Translations under genes and position numbers: made by a program | Shown: positions 1-8,361 of the stretch, one piece after another | How the letters are laid out: each line of letters begins with the position of its first letter | How positions within the stretch are numbered: position 1 is the first letter of the stretch | Assembly (NCBI GenBank): GCA_963843745.1 | Contig: CAWJLP010000007.1 | Coordinates: 620,001-684,000, forward strand | Length of the DNA: 64,000 bases | Reading direction: 5' to 3' | From: Trebonia sp963843745 | GTDB lineage: Bacteria; Actinomycetota; Actinomycetes; Streptosporangiales; Streptosporangiaceae | Notes under the pieces: generated by a model | The model's database searches: none | Seen by the model: only the letters and a program-made list of their open reading frames with translations | What the model was told of the DNA's origin: nothing

Positions 1-705
1 GGCGCGCAGTACGAGGGCGTGACGGTCTGGTTCAACACCATGGTCGCCAGCGCGGGCGGGAGCATCCTGACCCCTACTAGCTCGGCCGCCGCACCCGGCA
101 AGGCGTGGACGACCGCGCTGACAACCATGAAGAAGCTGGCCACCTCGGTGGCGGCCGACCCGTCGCTGTCGGTCCAGATGGAGGACCAGAACCGGCTGGC
201 CATGGAGGCCGGCACGGCCGCCTTCGAGCTGAACTACCCGTTCGTGTACCCGTCGATGAAGGCCGACAAGCCGGACCTGTTCAAGCACTTCAAGTGGGCC
301 CTGTACCCGGGGCTCGTCCCCGGTCAGCCCGCTCGCGTCACCATCGGCGGCATCGACCTGGCGGTCAGCAAGTACTCGCCGCACCCCGACCTGGCCTTCC
401 AGGCAGCCCTCTGCCTGCGGGACAAGCCGAACCAGCTGCTCGCGGCCACCGAGGGCGGCCTGCCGCCGACGCTCGAGAGCCTGTACAGCGATCCCGCGCT
501 GTTCCCCGACTACCCGTTCCACGCCGAGATCCTGACCTCCCTGCAGAACGCCAGCGTGCGGCCGCAGACCCCGGCGTACCAGAGCGTCTCGATCGTCATC
601 TCGCACCACGTGTCCCCGCCGGCGAGCATCGACCCGGTCGGCACCCAGAACGCGATGGCATCAGAAATCAACGACGCGCTCAACTCGAAGTTGGTGATCC
701 CGTGA
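1..705 (+). CDS. Carbohydrate ABC transporter substrate-binding protein, C-terminal part
   Basis: This is the C-terminal 234 residues of a family 1 extracellular solute-binding protein; the reading frame is open from base 1, so the start lies outside the window. It would bind a sugar or oligosaccharide outside the membrane and deliver it to the two permeases encoded immediately downstream. Support is the run of conserved features late in such lipoproteins: the FELNYPFVYPSM segment, the YPGLVPGQPARVTIGGIDLAV segment (the 'G-G-x-x-L-A-V-s-k' strand) and a closing helix. The substrate cannot be read from this fragment; maltose, trehalose or a related glycoside are all possible. It heads an importer operon whose ATPase gene is broken. 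Confidence 0.85.
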   Translation, partial: GAQYEGVTVWFNTMVASAGGSILTPTSSAAAPGKAWTTALTTMKKLATSVAADPSLSVQMEDQNRLAMEAGTAAFELNYPFVYPSMKADKPDLFKHFKWALYPGLVPGQPARVTIGGIDLAVSKYSPHPDLAFQAALCLRDKPNQLLAATEGGLPPTLESLYSDPALFPDYPFHAEILTSLQNASVRPQTPAYQSVSIVISHHVSPPASIDPVGTQNAMASEINDALNSKLVIP

Positions 706-772
706 GTGCCACGACGGGCCGGGTGCCCCGGCCAGCCAGCGCGAGCGGAACGCATAGAAGGGCAAGGAGCCG

Positions 773-1711
773 ATGACTGCCAGGACCGAAGCCGTCACCA
801 CCGGCGAGCCCGAGGTAACCGAACGAAAGCACCGCAAGCGGCTATCGGAAGGGGCGCGGGCCGAGCGCCGGCTCGGCTTGCTGCTGTGCGCCCCGGCGGT
901 GATCGTCATGATCGCCGTGGCGGCGTTTCCCATCTTCTACGCCATCTGGCTGTCACTGCAGCGCTATGACCTGCGCTTTCCCAACGAGGCCAAATTCATC
1001 GGCTTCAGCAACTACGGCGCGGTGCTGTCCTCGCAGTACTGGTGGCACGCGCTGTGGGTGACCCTGATCATCACGGTGGTCTCGGTCGCCGTCGAGTTCG
1101 TCCTCGGCATGCTGCTCGCGATCCTGATGTTCCGGACCCTCTTCTTCCGGGGCACGGTGCGCACCATCATCCTGATCCCCTACGGGATCGTGACCGTGGC
1201 CGCCGCCTACGGCTGGCAGTACGCCTGGACACCGAACACCGGGTACCTGTCCGCGCTGTTCAACAACAGCGCGCCGCTGACCAAGACCGGGACCGCGATC
1301 GCGATCATCATCCTCGCGGAGATCTGGAAGACCACCCCGTTCATGGCGCTGCTGCTGATGGCCGGGCTGTCGCTCGTCCCGGAAGACCTGCAGAAGGCGG
1401 CCAGGGTGGACGGCGCGTCCGCCTGGCAGCGCTTCGTCCGGATCACGCTGCCGCTGATGAAACCGGCCATCCTGGTGGCGCTGCTGTTCCGGACGCTTGA
1501 TGCGTTCCGGGTATTCGACAATATCTACATCCTGACCGCGGGGGGCAACGGCACCTACTCGGTGTCGATCCTGGGGTACGACAACCTGTTCCGGGCGCTG
1601 AACCTGGGCATCGGGTCGGCGATCTCCATCCTGATCTTCATCTGCGTGGCGATCATCGCCTTCATCTTCATCAGGCTCTTCGGCGCGGCGGCGCCGGGCA
1701 CGGAGGGATGA
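773..1711 (+). CDS. Sugar ABC transporter permease, MalF/UgpA type
   Basis: A 312-residue inner-membrane permease with six hydrophobic segments, the first near residues 38-60. The binding-protein-dependent transport motif (EAA loop) is seen around residue 205 as KAARVDGASAWQRFVRITLP, the cytoplasmic site that contacts the ATPase. ATG start is preceded by AAGGAG at good spacing. It follows the binding protein by 67 bases and precedes the second permease by 6 bases, so the genes are almost certainly cotranscribed. It would form a heterodimer with the next gene product to import a carbohydrate. Confidence 0.95.
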   Translation: MTARTEAVTTGEPEVTERKHRKRLSEGARAERRLGLLLCAPAVIVMIAVAAFPIFYAIWLSLQRYDLRFPNEAKFIGFSNYGAVLSSQYWWHALWVTLIITVVSVAVEFVLGMLLAILMFRTLFFRGTVRTIILIPYGIVTVAAAYGWQYAWTPNTGYLSALFNNSAPLTKTGTAIAIIILAEIWKTTPFMALLLMAGLSLVPEDLQKAARVDGASAWQRFVRITLPLMKPAILVALLFRTLDAFRVFDNIYILTAGGNGTYSVSILGYDNLFRALNLGIGSAISILIFICVAIIAFIFIRLFGAAAPGTEG

Positions 1712-1717
1712 GCTGAC

Positions 1718-2548
1718 ATGGCCGCTACTACCAGGCAGAAGTCCGGCTGGATCACGGCGAACGTCGTCGTGATCCTGCTGGTGCTCATCCCTGTCGTCTG
1801 GATCTTCTCGCTGTCCTTCAAGGACCCCTCGTCGATCACCGACCCGACGTTCTTCCCGACGAAGTGGACCTGGGCGAACTACAAGGGGATCTTCAACTCC
1901 TCGGAGTTCACCCGGCCGCTGCTCAACTCCATCGGGATCGGCCTGATCGCCACCTTCATCTCGGTGGTGCTGGCCTCGCTGGCGGCGTACGCGGTGGCCC
2001 GGCTCGCTTTCCCGGGCAAGCGCGCGCTCATCGGCCTGTCGCTGCTGATCGCGATGTTCCCGCTCATCTCGCTGGCCACGCCGCTGTTCAACATCGAGCG
2101 GCAGCTGGGGATCTTCAACACCTGGATCGGGCTGATCATCCCCTACATCGCGTTCGGCCTGCCGCTGGGGATCTACACGCTGTCCGCGTTCTTCCGCGAG
2201 ATCCCCTGGGAGCTGGAGAAGGCGGCCAAGATGGACGGGGCCACCCCGTTCCAGGCGTTCGTGAGGGTCATCGCCCCGCTCGCGGCGCCCGGCATGGTGA
2301 CCACCGCCATCTTGGTGTTCTTGTTCTGCTGGAACGAGTTCCTGCTGGCCATCACGCTGACCTCGACGATCGCCGCGCGGACGGCGCCGGCCGCGCTGGC
2401 GTTCTTCACCGGCAGCTCACAGTTCGCAGTGCCCACCGGGTCGATCTCGGCCGCCGCAGTGGTCATCACCATTCCGATCATCATCTTCGTGCTGCTCTTC
2501 CAGCGACGGATCGTCGCCGGGCTGACATCCGGCGCGGTCAAGGGCTAG
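1718..2548 (+). CDS. Sugar ABC transporter permease, MalG/UgpE type
   Basis: A 276-residue permease of the MalG branch, with six predicted membrane segments and the EAA loop near residue 170 (EKAAKMDGATPFQAFVRVI). The family normally ends soon after the last membrane segment, as here. It pairs with the preceding permease to form the membrane channel of the carbohydrate importer. The start ATG lies 6 bases after the previous stop. Confidence 0.95.
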   Translation: MAATTRQKSGWITANVVVILLVLIPVVWIFSLSFKDPSSITDPTFFPTKWTWANYKGIFNSSEFTRPLLNSIGIGLIATFISVVLASLAAYAVARLAFPGKRALIGLSLLIAMFPLISLATPLFNIERQLGIFNTWIGLIIPYIAFGLPLGIYTLSAFFREIPWELEKAAKMDGATPFQAFVRVIAPLAAPGMVTTAILVFLFCWNEFLLAITLTSTIAARTAPAALAFFTGSSQFAVPTGSISAAAVVITIPIIIFVLLFQRRIVAGLTSGAVKG

Positions 2549-2576
2549 CCGGGATAAGCGACTTAAGGAGCAAACA

Positions 2577-3825
2577 GTGGCCGAAATCGTACTGGACCAC
2601 ATCAGCAAGCGCTTCCCGGACGGGGCGCTCGCGGTGAACGACATCAGTCTCGACATCGCGGACGGCGAGTTCGTCATCCTGGTCGGCCCGTCCGGCTGCG
2701 GCAAGTCGACGACCCTCAACATGATCGCGGGCCTGGAGGACATCAGCGAAGGCGAACTGCGCATCGCCGGGAAGGTGGTGAACGACAAGGCGCCGAAGGA
2801 CCGCGACATCGCCATGGTGTTCCAGAGCTACGCCCTGTACCCGCACATGACGGTGCGGGAGAACATGGGCTTCGCGCTCAAGCTGGCCAAGACCCCGAAG
2901 AACGTCATCGACGAGAAGGTCAACGAGGCGGCCCGGATCCTCGACCTGACCCAGCATCTCGACCGCCGGCCGGCGAACCTGTCCGGCGGCCAGCGGCAGC
3001 GGGTGGCGATGGGCCGGGCGATCGTCCGCGACCCGTCCGCGTTCCTCATGGACGAGCCGCTGTCCAACCTCGACGCGAAACTGCGCGTGCAGATGCGCAC
3101 CGAGGTCTCCAGGATCCAGCGGAGGCTGGGCACCACCATGGTCTACGTCACGCACGACCAGGTTGAGGCGATGACGCTGGGCGACCGGGTGGCGGTCATG
3201 CGCCTCGGGCGTGCTCCAGCAGGTGGCCTCGCCGCAAGACCTGTACGATCACCCGACGAACTTGTTCGTGGCGGGCTTCATCGGCTCGCCCGCGATGAAC
3301 TTCATGTGCGGGCACCCTGGAGGATGGCAAGCTGCGCACCGGGCTGGGGGACATGACGCTGAGCGCCCGGCACCGGCAGGCGATTGAGGCCGCCGGGTCA
3401 GGCCGGGAGGTCATCGTGGGCATCCGGCCAGAGAACTTCGAGGACGCCGCGCTGGTGTCGCCGGACCTGAAGCCGAACGGGCTCGAGTTCAACGCCACCA
3501 TCGACGTGATCGAGTCGCTGGGCTCGGACAAGTTCATTTTCTTCACCCAGGAACTCGGGAAGACCGGGAGCGTGGCCGAACTCGAGGAACTCGCCAGGGA
3601 CTCCGGGCGGGCCGACATCGGCAGCACCGGGGAGACCGTGGTGGCCCGGCTCGACCCGGCCTCCCGCGTTGCCGAGGGCGAGGCCGTCGCGGCTGTGGGT
3701 CGACGTGCGGAAGCTGCACATCTTCGACCCTTCCAGCGGCCGTAACCTCACCCTCGGTACGGCCGAGCCGCCCGGGCCGGGGCGGCTGGTCCGGCAGCTT
3801 CGGCGGCTCCGGCAAGTCCAGCTAG
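2577..3825 (+). pseudogene. Sugar ABC transporter ATPase (MalK/MsmK/UgpC type), frameshifted
   Basis: GTG start after TAAGGAG. The first 210 residues are a normal MalK-type ATPase: Walker A GPSGCGKST, Q-loop, signature LSGGQRQR, Walker B AFLMDEP and the switch histidine in VYVTHDQ. The frame then breaks at about 3208 (LG then VLQQVASPQDLYDHP resumes in the next frame), again near 3308 (after the PAMNFM motif) and again near 3690 (before WVDVRKLHIFDP). A possible fourth shift precedes a TAG stop at 3823-3825. Each break is a net one-base gain. The C-terminal OB-fold regulatory domain is recognisable in pieces. Either a recent pseudogene, leaving the importer dependent on another ATPase, or sequence error. 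Confidence 0.85.
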
Positions 3826-3965
3826 CCCGGCAGGCGCCGCGGGCACGGCCGGCACAGCCGAGGCGGCCGAGGCGGACGCCCGGGCCGGGCAGGCTCCCAC
3901 GAGCATCGATCCCGCCAGCGGAGCGGACCCCAGGTAGGCGCACCAGGCAGCTGGTCCCCCGCCGG

Positions 3966-4829
3966 CTACCGGCCGAGCCGGCGGCGGGGCCGGAGGTTAC
4001 GCTTCAGTTCCTCGATCACCGCGTCGTTCCACTCATGGGTTCGCATCAGCCGGTAGCGTTCCCGGGCGATGCCCATGTAGGCCTCGGCATCGGTGCACCC
4101 GCCGACCAGGTCGGCTGCGTGCAGCATGCGCACCACCGGAGTGAACTCTTCGGTGAACCAGCGCCGGGCGACCACGGCGCGGTCGAGGAACTTGTTCTCG
4201 TGCTGCATGAGGCGGAAACCCCAGGCCTCGACCGTCTCACCGAGTTCGGCGTAGGACCAGGGGTCGGTGACGCTGATCTTGGCGTAGGCCTGCGGGGGCA
4301 GCGGAACGCGGGAGCGGAACATCCGCTCGTAGCTTTTCAGCAGCAGGTCGCCGCGGCGGGTGATCCCCTGGGCGGGCACCGACGTCAGGACCTCGGTCAC
4401 GTAGGCGTCGATCGTGGTCTGGCCGGTGGCCAGGGCGATCGACACGCGATGATGACCGTCCTTGACGAAATACAGTTCCCCGACCCGGTACACGTCGATG
4501 GGCGGGATCGACTCGCCCCGCCGCTGCGCCAGCGCCAGCCGCTCCCACCGCTCCCGCACGCGGCCCGACGTGGGCCGGAAGCGGCGGTCGAAGTCACGCT
4601 GCGAATCCACGGTGCCGACCACCGAGTCCAGCCGGATGGTCTGCAGGCCGAGCGACCTCTCACCCTTCAGGCCGAGCGCGGCGACGACCTCGTCGAAGGG
4701 GAGGATGAGGTTGACGTCGTCCGGCTCACGGCGAAGCCGATGGGCGAGCCGGGCGAGCATCTGGCGGCGGCGGACACGCAGGAAGTCGTCCTCGACGTCG
4801 GCCCGCGGAAAGCCGGTCTCAGCGGGCAT
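3966..4829 (-). CDS. ParB/sulfiredoxin-like nuclease-fold protein of unknown role
   Basis: A 287-residue protein whose middle carries a ParB/Srx-like fold: IPPIDVYRVGELYFVKDGHHRVSIA includes the D-G-H-H-R phosphate/nucleotide-binding motif near residue 125. The N-terminal part is basic and helical (DFLRVRRRQMLARLAHRLRRE). Related actinobacterial proteins are annotated as ParB-like regulators or nucleases, but this is not the chromosomal ParB, as no HTH or ParA partner is seen. ATG at 4829 (MPAETGF) is chosen as the conserved start; the frame stays open upstream to 4991, but that extension is low-complexity. Its start overlaps a metallophosphoesterase remnant. Confidence 0.75.
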   Translation of the reverse strand: MPAETGFPRADVEDDFLRVRRRQMLARLAHRLRREPDDVNLILPFDEVVAALGLKGERSLGLQTIRLDSVVGTVDSQRDFDRRFRPTSGRVRERWERLALAQRRGESIPPIDVYRVGELYFVKDGHHRVSIALATGQTTIDAYVTEVLTSVPAQGITRRGDLLLKSYERMFRSRVPLPPQAYAKISVTDPWSYAELGETVEAWGFRLMQHENKFLDRAVVARRWFTEEFTPVVRMLHAADLVGGCTDAEAYMGIARERYRLMRTHEWNDAVIEELKRNLRPRRRLGR

Positions 4830-4989
4830 ACCCGGTGCCCGCCTGGGAACGCCGGGCACCGGTACTCGGCTCGATGTCCAGCACGTGATGCCCGGCGCTG
4901 ACCGCGCCGTCGGGCCAAGGCGGCCGGGCAGGCATCGCGAGTACGAACACGAGCGGCACCTCCTCGGACACCGCGAGAACAGGAAGCAC
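4819..4989 (-). pseudogene. Metallophosphoesterase remnant, internally deleted
   Basis: A 56-codon minus-strand frame (possible GTG start) reads VLAVSEEV, then PLVFV, then PPWPDGAVSAGHHVLDIE. These three blocks match, in order, the blocks VLAVSDEV, PLVFV and APWPDGSVNADGRVIDV of the intact metallophosphoesterase at 5484-6233, with the sequence between them missing. It therefore looks like a decayed duplicate with two internal deletions, overlapping the start of the ParB-like gene. The inference rests on short blocks but their order and spacing are hard to explain by chance. Confidence 0.55.
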
Positions 4990-5029
4990 ACACCGATCGT
5001 ACGTGGTGCGGCCGGGCTGCCGGGCGCGG

Positions 5030-5428
5030 TCAGCGCGCGGCCGGTTCCCTGACGTCGAGCCCGCGTTCCAGCAGTGCGGCCTCCATCCGGTAGATGTCGC
5101 TCTGCCGGACGCTTTCCGGACGCGCGCCGACGCCGGCGGGCGGGCTGACGTCCAGCCGCTGGCAGGCGTCGAGGAGCCTGTCGACGTAAGCCGCGCGGAG
5201 CGCTCGCACCCGCAGGTTCTTGGCGGGCTGATCGCTGCGGGTCTCCATGTCCTCAAGCTGAGCCCGTAGCCTGACCAGGTTCGCGCGCAGCTGCTCGATC
5301 GGTTCGGGAGAGTGCGGTCGTGACGGTTGGTCCGAGAGCCATTTCAGCAGGCGGCCTCCGCCGATCACGGCGTAGACGGCGGCTATAGGGAGCGCGACCG
5401 CCACAGCGAACTCAATCGGCGGCTTCAT
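5030..5428 (-). CDS. Small membrane-anchored protein of unknown function
   Basis: A 132-residue protein with one N-terminal hydrophobic segment (about residues 5-25) followed by a charged, coiled-coil-prone cytoplasmic or periplasmic region rich in Arg, Leu and Glu (QLRANLVRLRAQLEDMETRS). The start ATG at 5428 is preceded by GGAG at 9-base spacing; longer in-frame starts up to 5518 lack this signal. It lies between the intact metallophosphoesterase and the ParB-like gene on the same strand. No family recognised. Confidence 0.6.
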   Translation of the reverse strand: MKPPIEFAVAVALPIAAVYAVIGGGRLLKWLSDQPSRPHSPEPIEQLRANLVRLRAQLEDMETRSDQPAKNLRVRALRAAYVDRLLDACQRLDVSPPAGVGARPESVRQSDIYRMEAALLERGLDVREPAAR

Positions 5429-5483
5429 GAATCCAGTCTCCGCCATAGGGGCCGGGTGTAGCAAGGCCGGGGGCAGGTACGGT

Positions 5484-6233
5484 CTAGCCCCCGCGGGACG
5501 GGTGTGGTCTACCAACATCGGTGTAGTCTGCGGAGCACGGAGTGATCTCGAACAGGTGCCAGCCGGTCACGTTGTAGACGAGCGTGCCGCGCAGCCGGAT
5601 GGCCCGGCCGCGCGCGCCGGACGCGTGCGTGTGCCCGTGCAGCAGCACGGTCGGCCGCAGCGCCCCCACCAGCCCGTGCAGCGCCCCGAATCCGCGGTGC
5701 ACCGGGTCGTCGTCGTCGTCGCCGACGCCGCGCGGCGGCGCGTGCGTGATCAGCACGTCGACCTTGCGGCGATCGCGCAGCCCGCGCCAGCGCGCCGCAG
5801 CGCGCAGCCGCGCGGCCCGGCGCGAAAATTGGGCGTCGGTGTACTGGTTGGGGCCCGCGCTGTAGCGGCGGCAGCCGCCGAGCCCCGCTACCCGCAGCCC
5901 TGCCACGTCGATGACGCGGCCATCGGCGTTGACCGAGCCGTCCGGCCAGGGGGCCCGGACCGGAAGACCCGCGCGCAGCGTCAGGCCCGCCCGGGATGAC
6001 CGGTAGCCGGACAGGTCAGGATCGTGGTTCCCTGGCACGAAGACCAGCGGTATATCGAGGGCGTTCATCAGCGTGTCCAGGTAGTCGAACGGCAGGTCAC
6101 CGCAGGCGACGATCAGCTGGGCCGTGCGGGCGGGGCCGGGGTTGGCCGCGAGCGCCTCGTCCACCTCGTCGGAGACCGCGAGCACCCGGATCGCGCGCGG
6201 CGGACCAGGGACGGCTTCAGCGGGCGAAGGCAA
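5484..6233 (-). CDS. Metallophosphoesterase family protein
   Basis: A 249-residue calcineurin-like phosphoesterase. Metal-site motifs are visible in order: CGDLPFDYL, PGNHD, ITHAPPRG and GHTHASG. The usual first D-x-H motif is replaced by VSDEVDEA, which suggests a variant metal site or a subfamily with a different first ligand. The longest start is TTG at 6233; a GTG start at 6185 inside RVLAVSD is possible. Substrate unknown. A deleted copy of the same gene lies about 0.5 kb downstream. Confidence 0.85.
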   Translation of the reverse strand: MPSPAEAVPGPPRAIRVLAVSDEVDEALAANPGPARTAQLIVACGDLPFDYLDTLMNALDIPLVFVPGNHDPDLSGYRSSRAGLTLRAGLPVRAPWPDGSVNADGRVIDVAGLRVAGLGGCRRYSAGPNQYTDAQFSRRAARLRAAARWRGLRDRRKVDVLITHAPPRGVGDDDDDPVHRGFGALHGLVGALRPTVLLHGHTHASGARGRAIRLRGTLVYNVTGWHLFEITPCSADYTDVGRPHPSRGG

Positions 6234-6293
6234 GCTCGCCTGCCGGTGCGCTGATCACATTTATCCGGAACGTAAGGTGGCGCCTCTCACCCG

Positions 6294-6596
6294 TCAGTCG
6301 CTGTCATAGCGGGTGGGCGGGAACGGGTCGGGGTCGCGCAGCTCGCCCGCCTCTTCTTCCCGCCGTATCTCGGCCAGCTCTTCCTGGTACTCGTTGCCCT
6401 GCCGGACATCGGGCCGTGGTTCAGGCACTCCCGGCGGCAGCGGGTCGGTCGCCGGGGGCACCTCGTCGGGGTTGTAGTCGTCCAGCCCCGCCTCGACCCG
6501 CTCGTCTTCGGCGAGCTCGGCGAGCTTGTCGTCGTCGAGGCGCTGCGAAGCGCCGCCGTGCTCGCGACGGTCGCGGTGGAACTCCGGTTCGCTCAT
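6294..6596 (-). CDS. Small acidic protein of unknown function
   Basis: A 100-residue, strongly acidic and proline-rich protein (MSEPEFHRDRREHGGASQRL at the start, PFPPTRYDSD at the end). It looks intrinsically disordered, with a short helical stretch EELAEIRREEEAGEL. The start at 6596 is chosen because upstream sequence belongs to the intergenic gap with the next gene; a longer frame to 6833 is only the shadow of the Ddn-like gene. No domain recognised. It may be cotranscribed with the Ddn-like gene 31 bases upstream. Confidence 0.6.
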   Translation of the reverse strand: MSEPEFHRDRREHGGASQRLDDDKLAELAEDERVEAGLDDYNPDEVPPATDPLPPGVPEPRPDVRQGNEYQEELAEIRREEEAGELRDPDPFPPTRYDSD

Positions 6597-6627
6597 ACCT
6601 GCCAACGCTACCCCCAACGCCCGGCGA

Positions 6628-7113
6628 TCACTCCTCAGACCCGATGTGCCAGCGGACGATGCTGAACCCGTGCCGCAGCGCGGCGTCGAGCGCGTCGGGT
6701 TCCAGCCGCCCGTCGGGCCGGCGCGGGATGGGGATGAACCGGGCGGCCCGCGGGTTCTCCCTGGTGATGACGCCGAGCAGCCGCTCGACCTCTGCGGCGT
6801 CGGTGACGAGTTCACCCCTGGCGGGGACGTCACGGCCGCGCAGCCTGATCCGGACCGGCCGGGGCTGCCCGCCGTCGGTCAGGTTCAGCGTCCACCGGCC
6901 GCCGCCGGGGGTGAGCAGCGTCTCGCCGTCGCGGGCGTAGCTCACCGGCTGCCGGTACGCCTTCCCGCTTTTGCGGCCGGTGTAGGAGACAAGCATCAGG
7001 TTCGCGGACAGCGGGGTCGGGAACGGCAGCCCGAGCACCGCCCGCATGGGCACGTTGACCGCGCGCATAGTCCGGGCGCGGCGCCGCATCGCGGCTTCGT
7101 TCATCGCCATCAT
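6628..7113 (-). CDS. Deazaflavin (F420)-dependent nitroreductase/oxidoreductase family (Ddn-like)
   Basis: A 161-residue split beta-barrel protein of the DUF385/Ddn family, which binds coenzyme F420 and reduces quinones or nitro compounds. Support: LMLVSYTGRKSGKAYRQPVSY, the conserved 'T-G-R-x-S-G-x-x-r-x-x-p' strand, followed by the core GGGRWTLNL. Length is normal. It sits in a minus-strand run downstream of an SDR gene, 35 bases away, consistent with a small redox operon. Confidence 0.8.
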   Translation of the reverse strand: MMAMNEAAMRRRARTMRAVNVPMRAVLGLPFPTPLSANLMLVSYTGRKSGKAYRQPVSYARDGETLLTPGGGRWTLNLTDGGQPRPVRIRLRGRDVPARGELVTDAAEVERLLGVITRENPRAARFIPIPRRPDGRLEPDALDAALRHGFSIVRWHIGSEE

Positions 7114-7148
7114 GGGTTCCTCTCTTGCTTTTCAGACCGCGACGCTGG

Positions 7149-7907
7149 TCAGACCATGACCGCGCCGCCGGCCACGTCGACGACGACGCCGGTGATCCAG
7201 GCCGCCTCGTCCGAGGCGAGGAACGCGGCGGCGGCGGCGACGTCCTGCGGCGTGCCGAGGCGCCTGAGCGGGTGGGCGTCGGCGAGGGTGGTGCGCAGCC
7301 CGGCGGGGATCTGCTGCAGGTTCCGTTCGGTGAGGATGGTCTCCGGCGCGATGCAGTTGACCCGGATCCCGAACGGGCCCGCCTGCGCCGCGGCGTCCTG
7401 GGTGAGCAAGACGATCCCTGCCTTGGCCGCGGCGTAGGGGATGGGGGAGCCGGGGTGCGGGCGGCGCCCCGCGGTGGAGCTGACCGTGATGATCGACCCG
7501 CGGCGGCGTTCCTTCATTCCGGGCAGGAAGCTTTTCAGGGTCAGGAACGTGCTGAGCAGGTTGGCGTCGACGGTGGCGCGCCAGCCGGCTTCCGGGATCT
7601 CCTCGAGCGGCGCGGGCGGGGTCAGGCTGCCGCCCGCGTTGGCCACCAGGATGTCCACCGGGCCGAGGCTCGCCTCGACGGCCTGCCGCAGCGCCTCGAC
7701 CTGGGCGAAGTCGGTAACGTCGCCGGTCACCGCCGCCGCCTTGCCACCGTCGGCGGTGATGGCGTCCGCGACGGCGGCCGTGGCGGCCGCGTCGCGGCCG
7801 TGCACGGCGACGGCGGCGCCGCGCCGCGCGAACTCGCCGGCGATGGCCGCCCCGATGCCCCGCGAGCTGCCGGTGACCAGCGCCACCTGCCCGCCGAGCG
7901 CGCTCAC
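7149..7907 (-). CDS. SDR family oxidoreductase (FabG-like)
   Basis: A 252-residue classical short-chain dehydrogenase/reductase. The cofactor motif is TGSSRGIGAAIAGEFARRG (residues 12-30), followed by NAGG near residue 90, a catalytic Ser/Tyr/Lys set in ITVSSTAGRRPHPGSPIPYAAAKAG (Y-A-A-A-K), and a C-terminal ITGVVVDVAGG typical of FabG-like enzymes. Basic residue placement (S-R-G) suggests NADP(H). Its start overlaps the end of the upstream VOC gene by four bases, so translation is probably coupled. Substrate unknown. Confidence 0.93.
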   Translation of the reverse strand: MSALGGQVALVTGSSRGIGAAIAGEFARRGAAVAVHGRDAAATAAVADAITADGGKAAAVTGDVTDFAQVEALRQAVEASLGPVDILVANAGGSLTPPAPLEEIPEAGWRATVDANLLSTFLTLKSFLPGMKERRRGSIITVSSTAGRRPHPGSPIPYAAAKAGIVLLTQDAAAQAGPFGIRVNCIAPETILTERNLQQIPAGLRTTLADAHPLRRLGTPQDVAAAAAFLASDEAAWITGVVVDVAGGAVMV

Positions 7908-8344
7908 GACGACGCTCCGGCCGCGACGGTGAGGATCTCCATCAGGTGCCTGTCAGGGTCGCGGAAGCAGGCGCCGCGATTGCCGTTCTTGCTGGTGTAG
8001 ACCTGCCCGGCCTGCCGGCAGGCGGGGTCGGCGTGGTAGCTGATGCCCGCGTCGCGGATGCGGCCGAAGGCGGCCTCGAATTCAGCGCCGCCGACCGCGA
8101 ACGCGTAGTGGTGCGGGATCACCTCGCCGGCGTGGTCGTAATCCAGGGTGACGTGGTTGTCCAGCGTGACCGGCGTGCTCTGCTCACCCGGGGGGACGGA
8201 CTTCTCGCACGGGGGGCTGTGGCTCCCTGCACGGGGGGCTGCCCGCCCCCCGTATCCCCCTGGGCCCCCCGTTCCCCCTGGCCCCCGGAACCCCCCGGGA
8301 GGCGACACCGGCGCGCCTGTTTGCCGATTCAGTTCGATGGCCAT
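7904..8344 (-). CDS. VOC family protein with a low-complexity insert replacing its first half-module
   Basis: The C-terminal two thirds is a normal VOC (glyoxalase-fold) domain: PVTLDNHVTLDYDHAGEV through FRDPDRHLMEIL, the closing D-P-D-x-H-x-x-E strand. The start, MAIELN, is also typical of the family. Between them, where a beta-alpha-beta unit should lie, residues 8-57 are a Gly/Pro-rich stretch encoded by G-run and C-run DNA (8180-8327). The insertion keeps the frame, so a protein may be made, but the first metal ligand strand is lost and activity is doubtful. It sits between the exporter permease and the SDR gene. Confidence 0.7.
   Translation of the reverse strand: MAIELNRQTGAPVSPPGGFRGPGGTGGPGGYGGRAAPRAGSHSPPCEKSVPPGEQSTPVTLDNHVTLDYDHAGEVIPHHYAFAVGGAEFEAAFGRIRDAGISYHADPACRQAGQVYTSKNGNRGACFRDPDRHLMEILTVAAGASS
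8180..8327. repeat. G6/C6-run hairpin insert inside the VOC gene
   Basis: A stretch with at least eight runs of five or more G or C. It contains two direct CACGGGGGGCTG repeats and a hairpin ACGGGGGG (8231-8238), 7-base loop, CCCCCCGT (8246-8253). It replaces normal VOC coding sequence. A similar G6/C6 hairpin interrupts the aminotransferase gene at 17937-17960, so this may be a small mobile or expandable repeat family. G-quadruplex or i-motif formation is plausible. Confidence 0.6.
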
Positions 8345-8361
8345 TTGCCTTTTCCTTTCTG

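Noticed and set aside
3669..4901. Long plus-strand open frame (410 codons) over the ParB-like gene
   Set aside because: Antisense shadow in very GC-rich DNA; the minus-strand frame has recognisable ParB-like motifs, and only the first 30 codons of this frame are real, as the end of the ABC ATPase.
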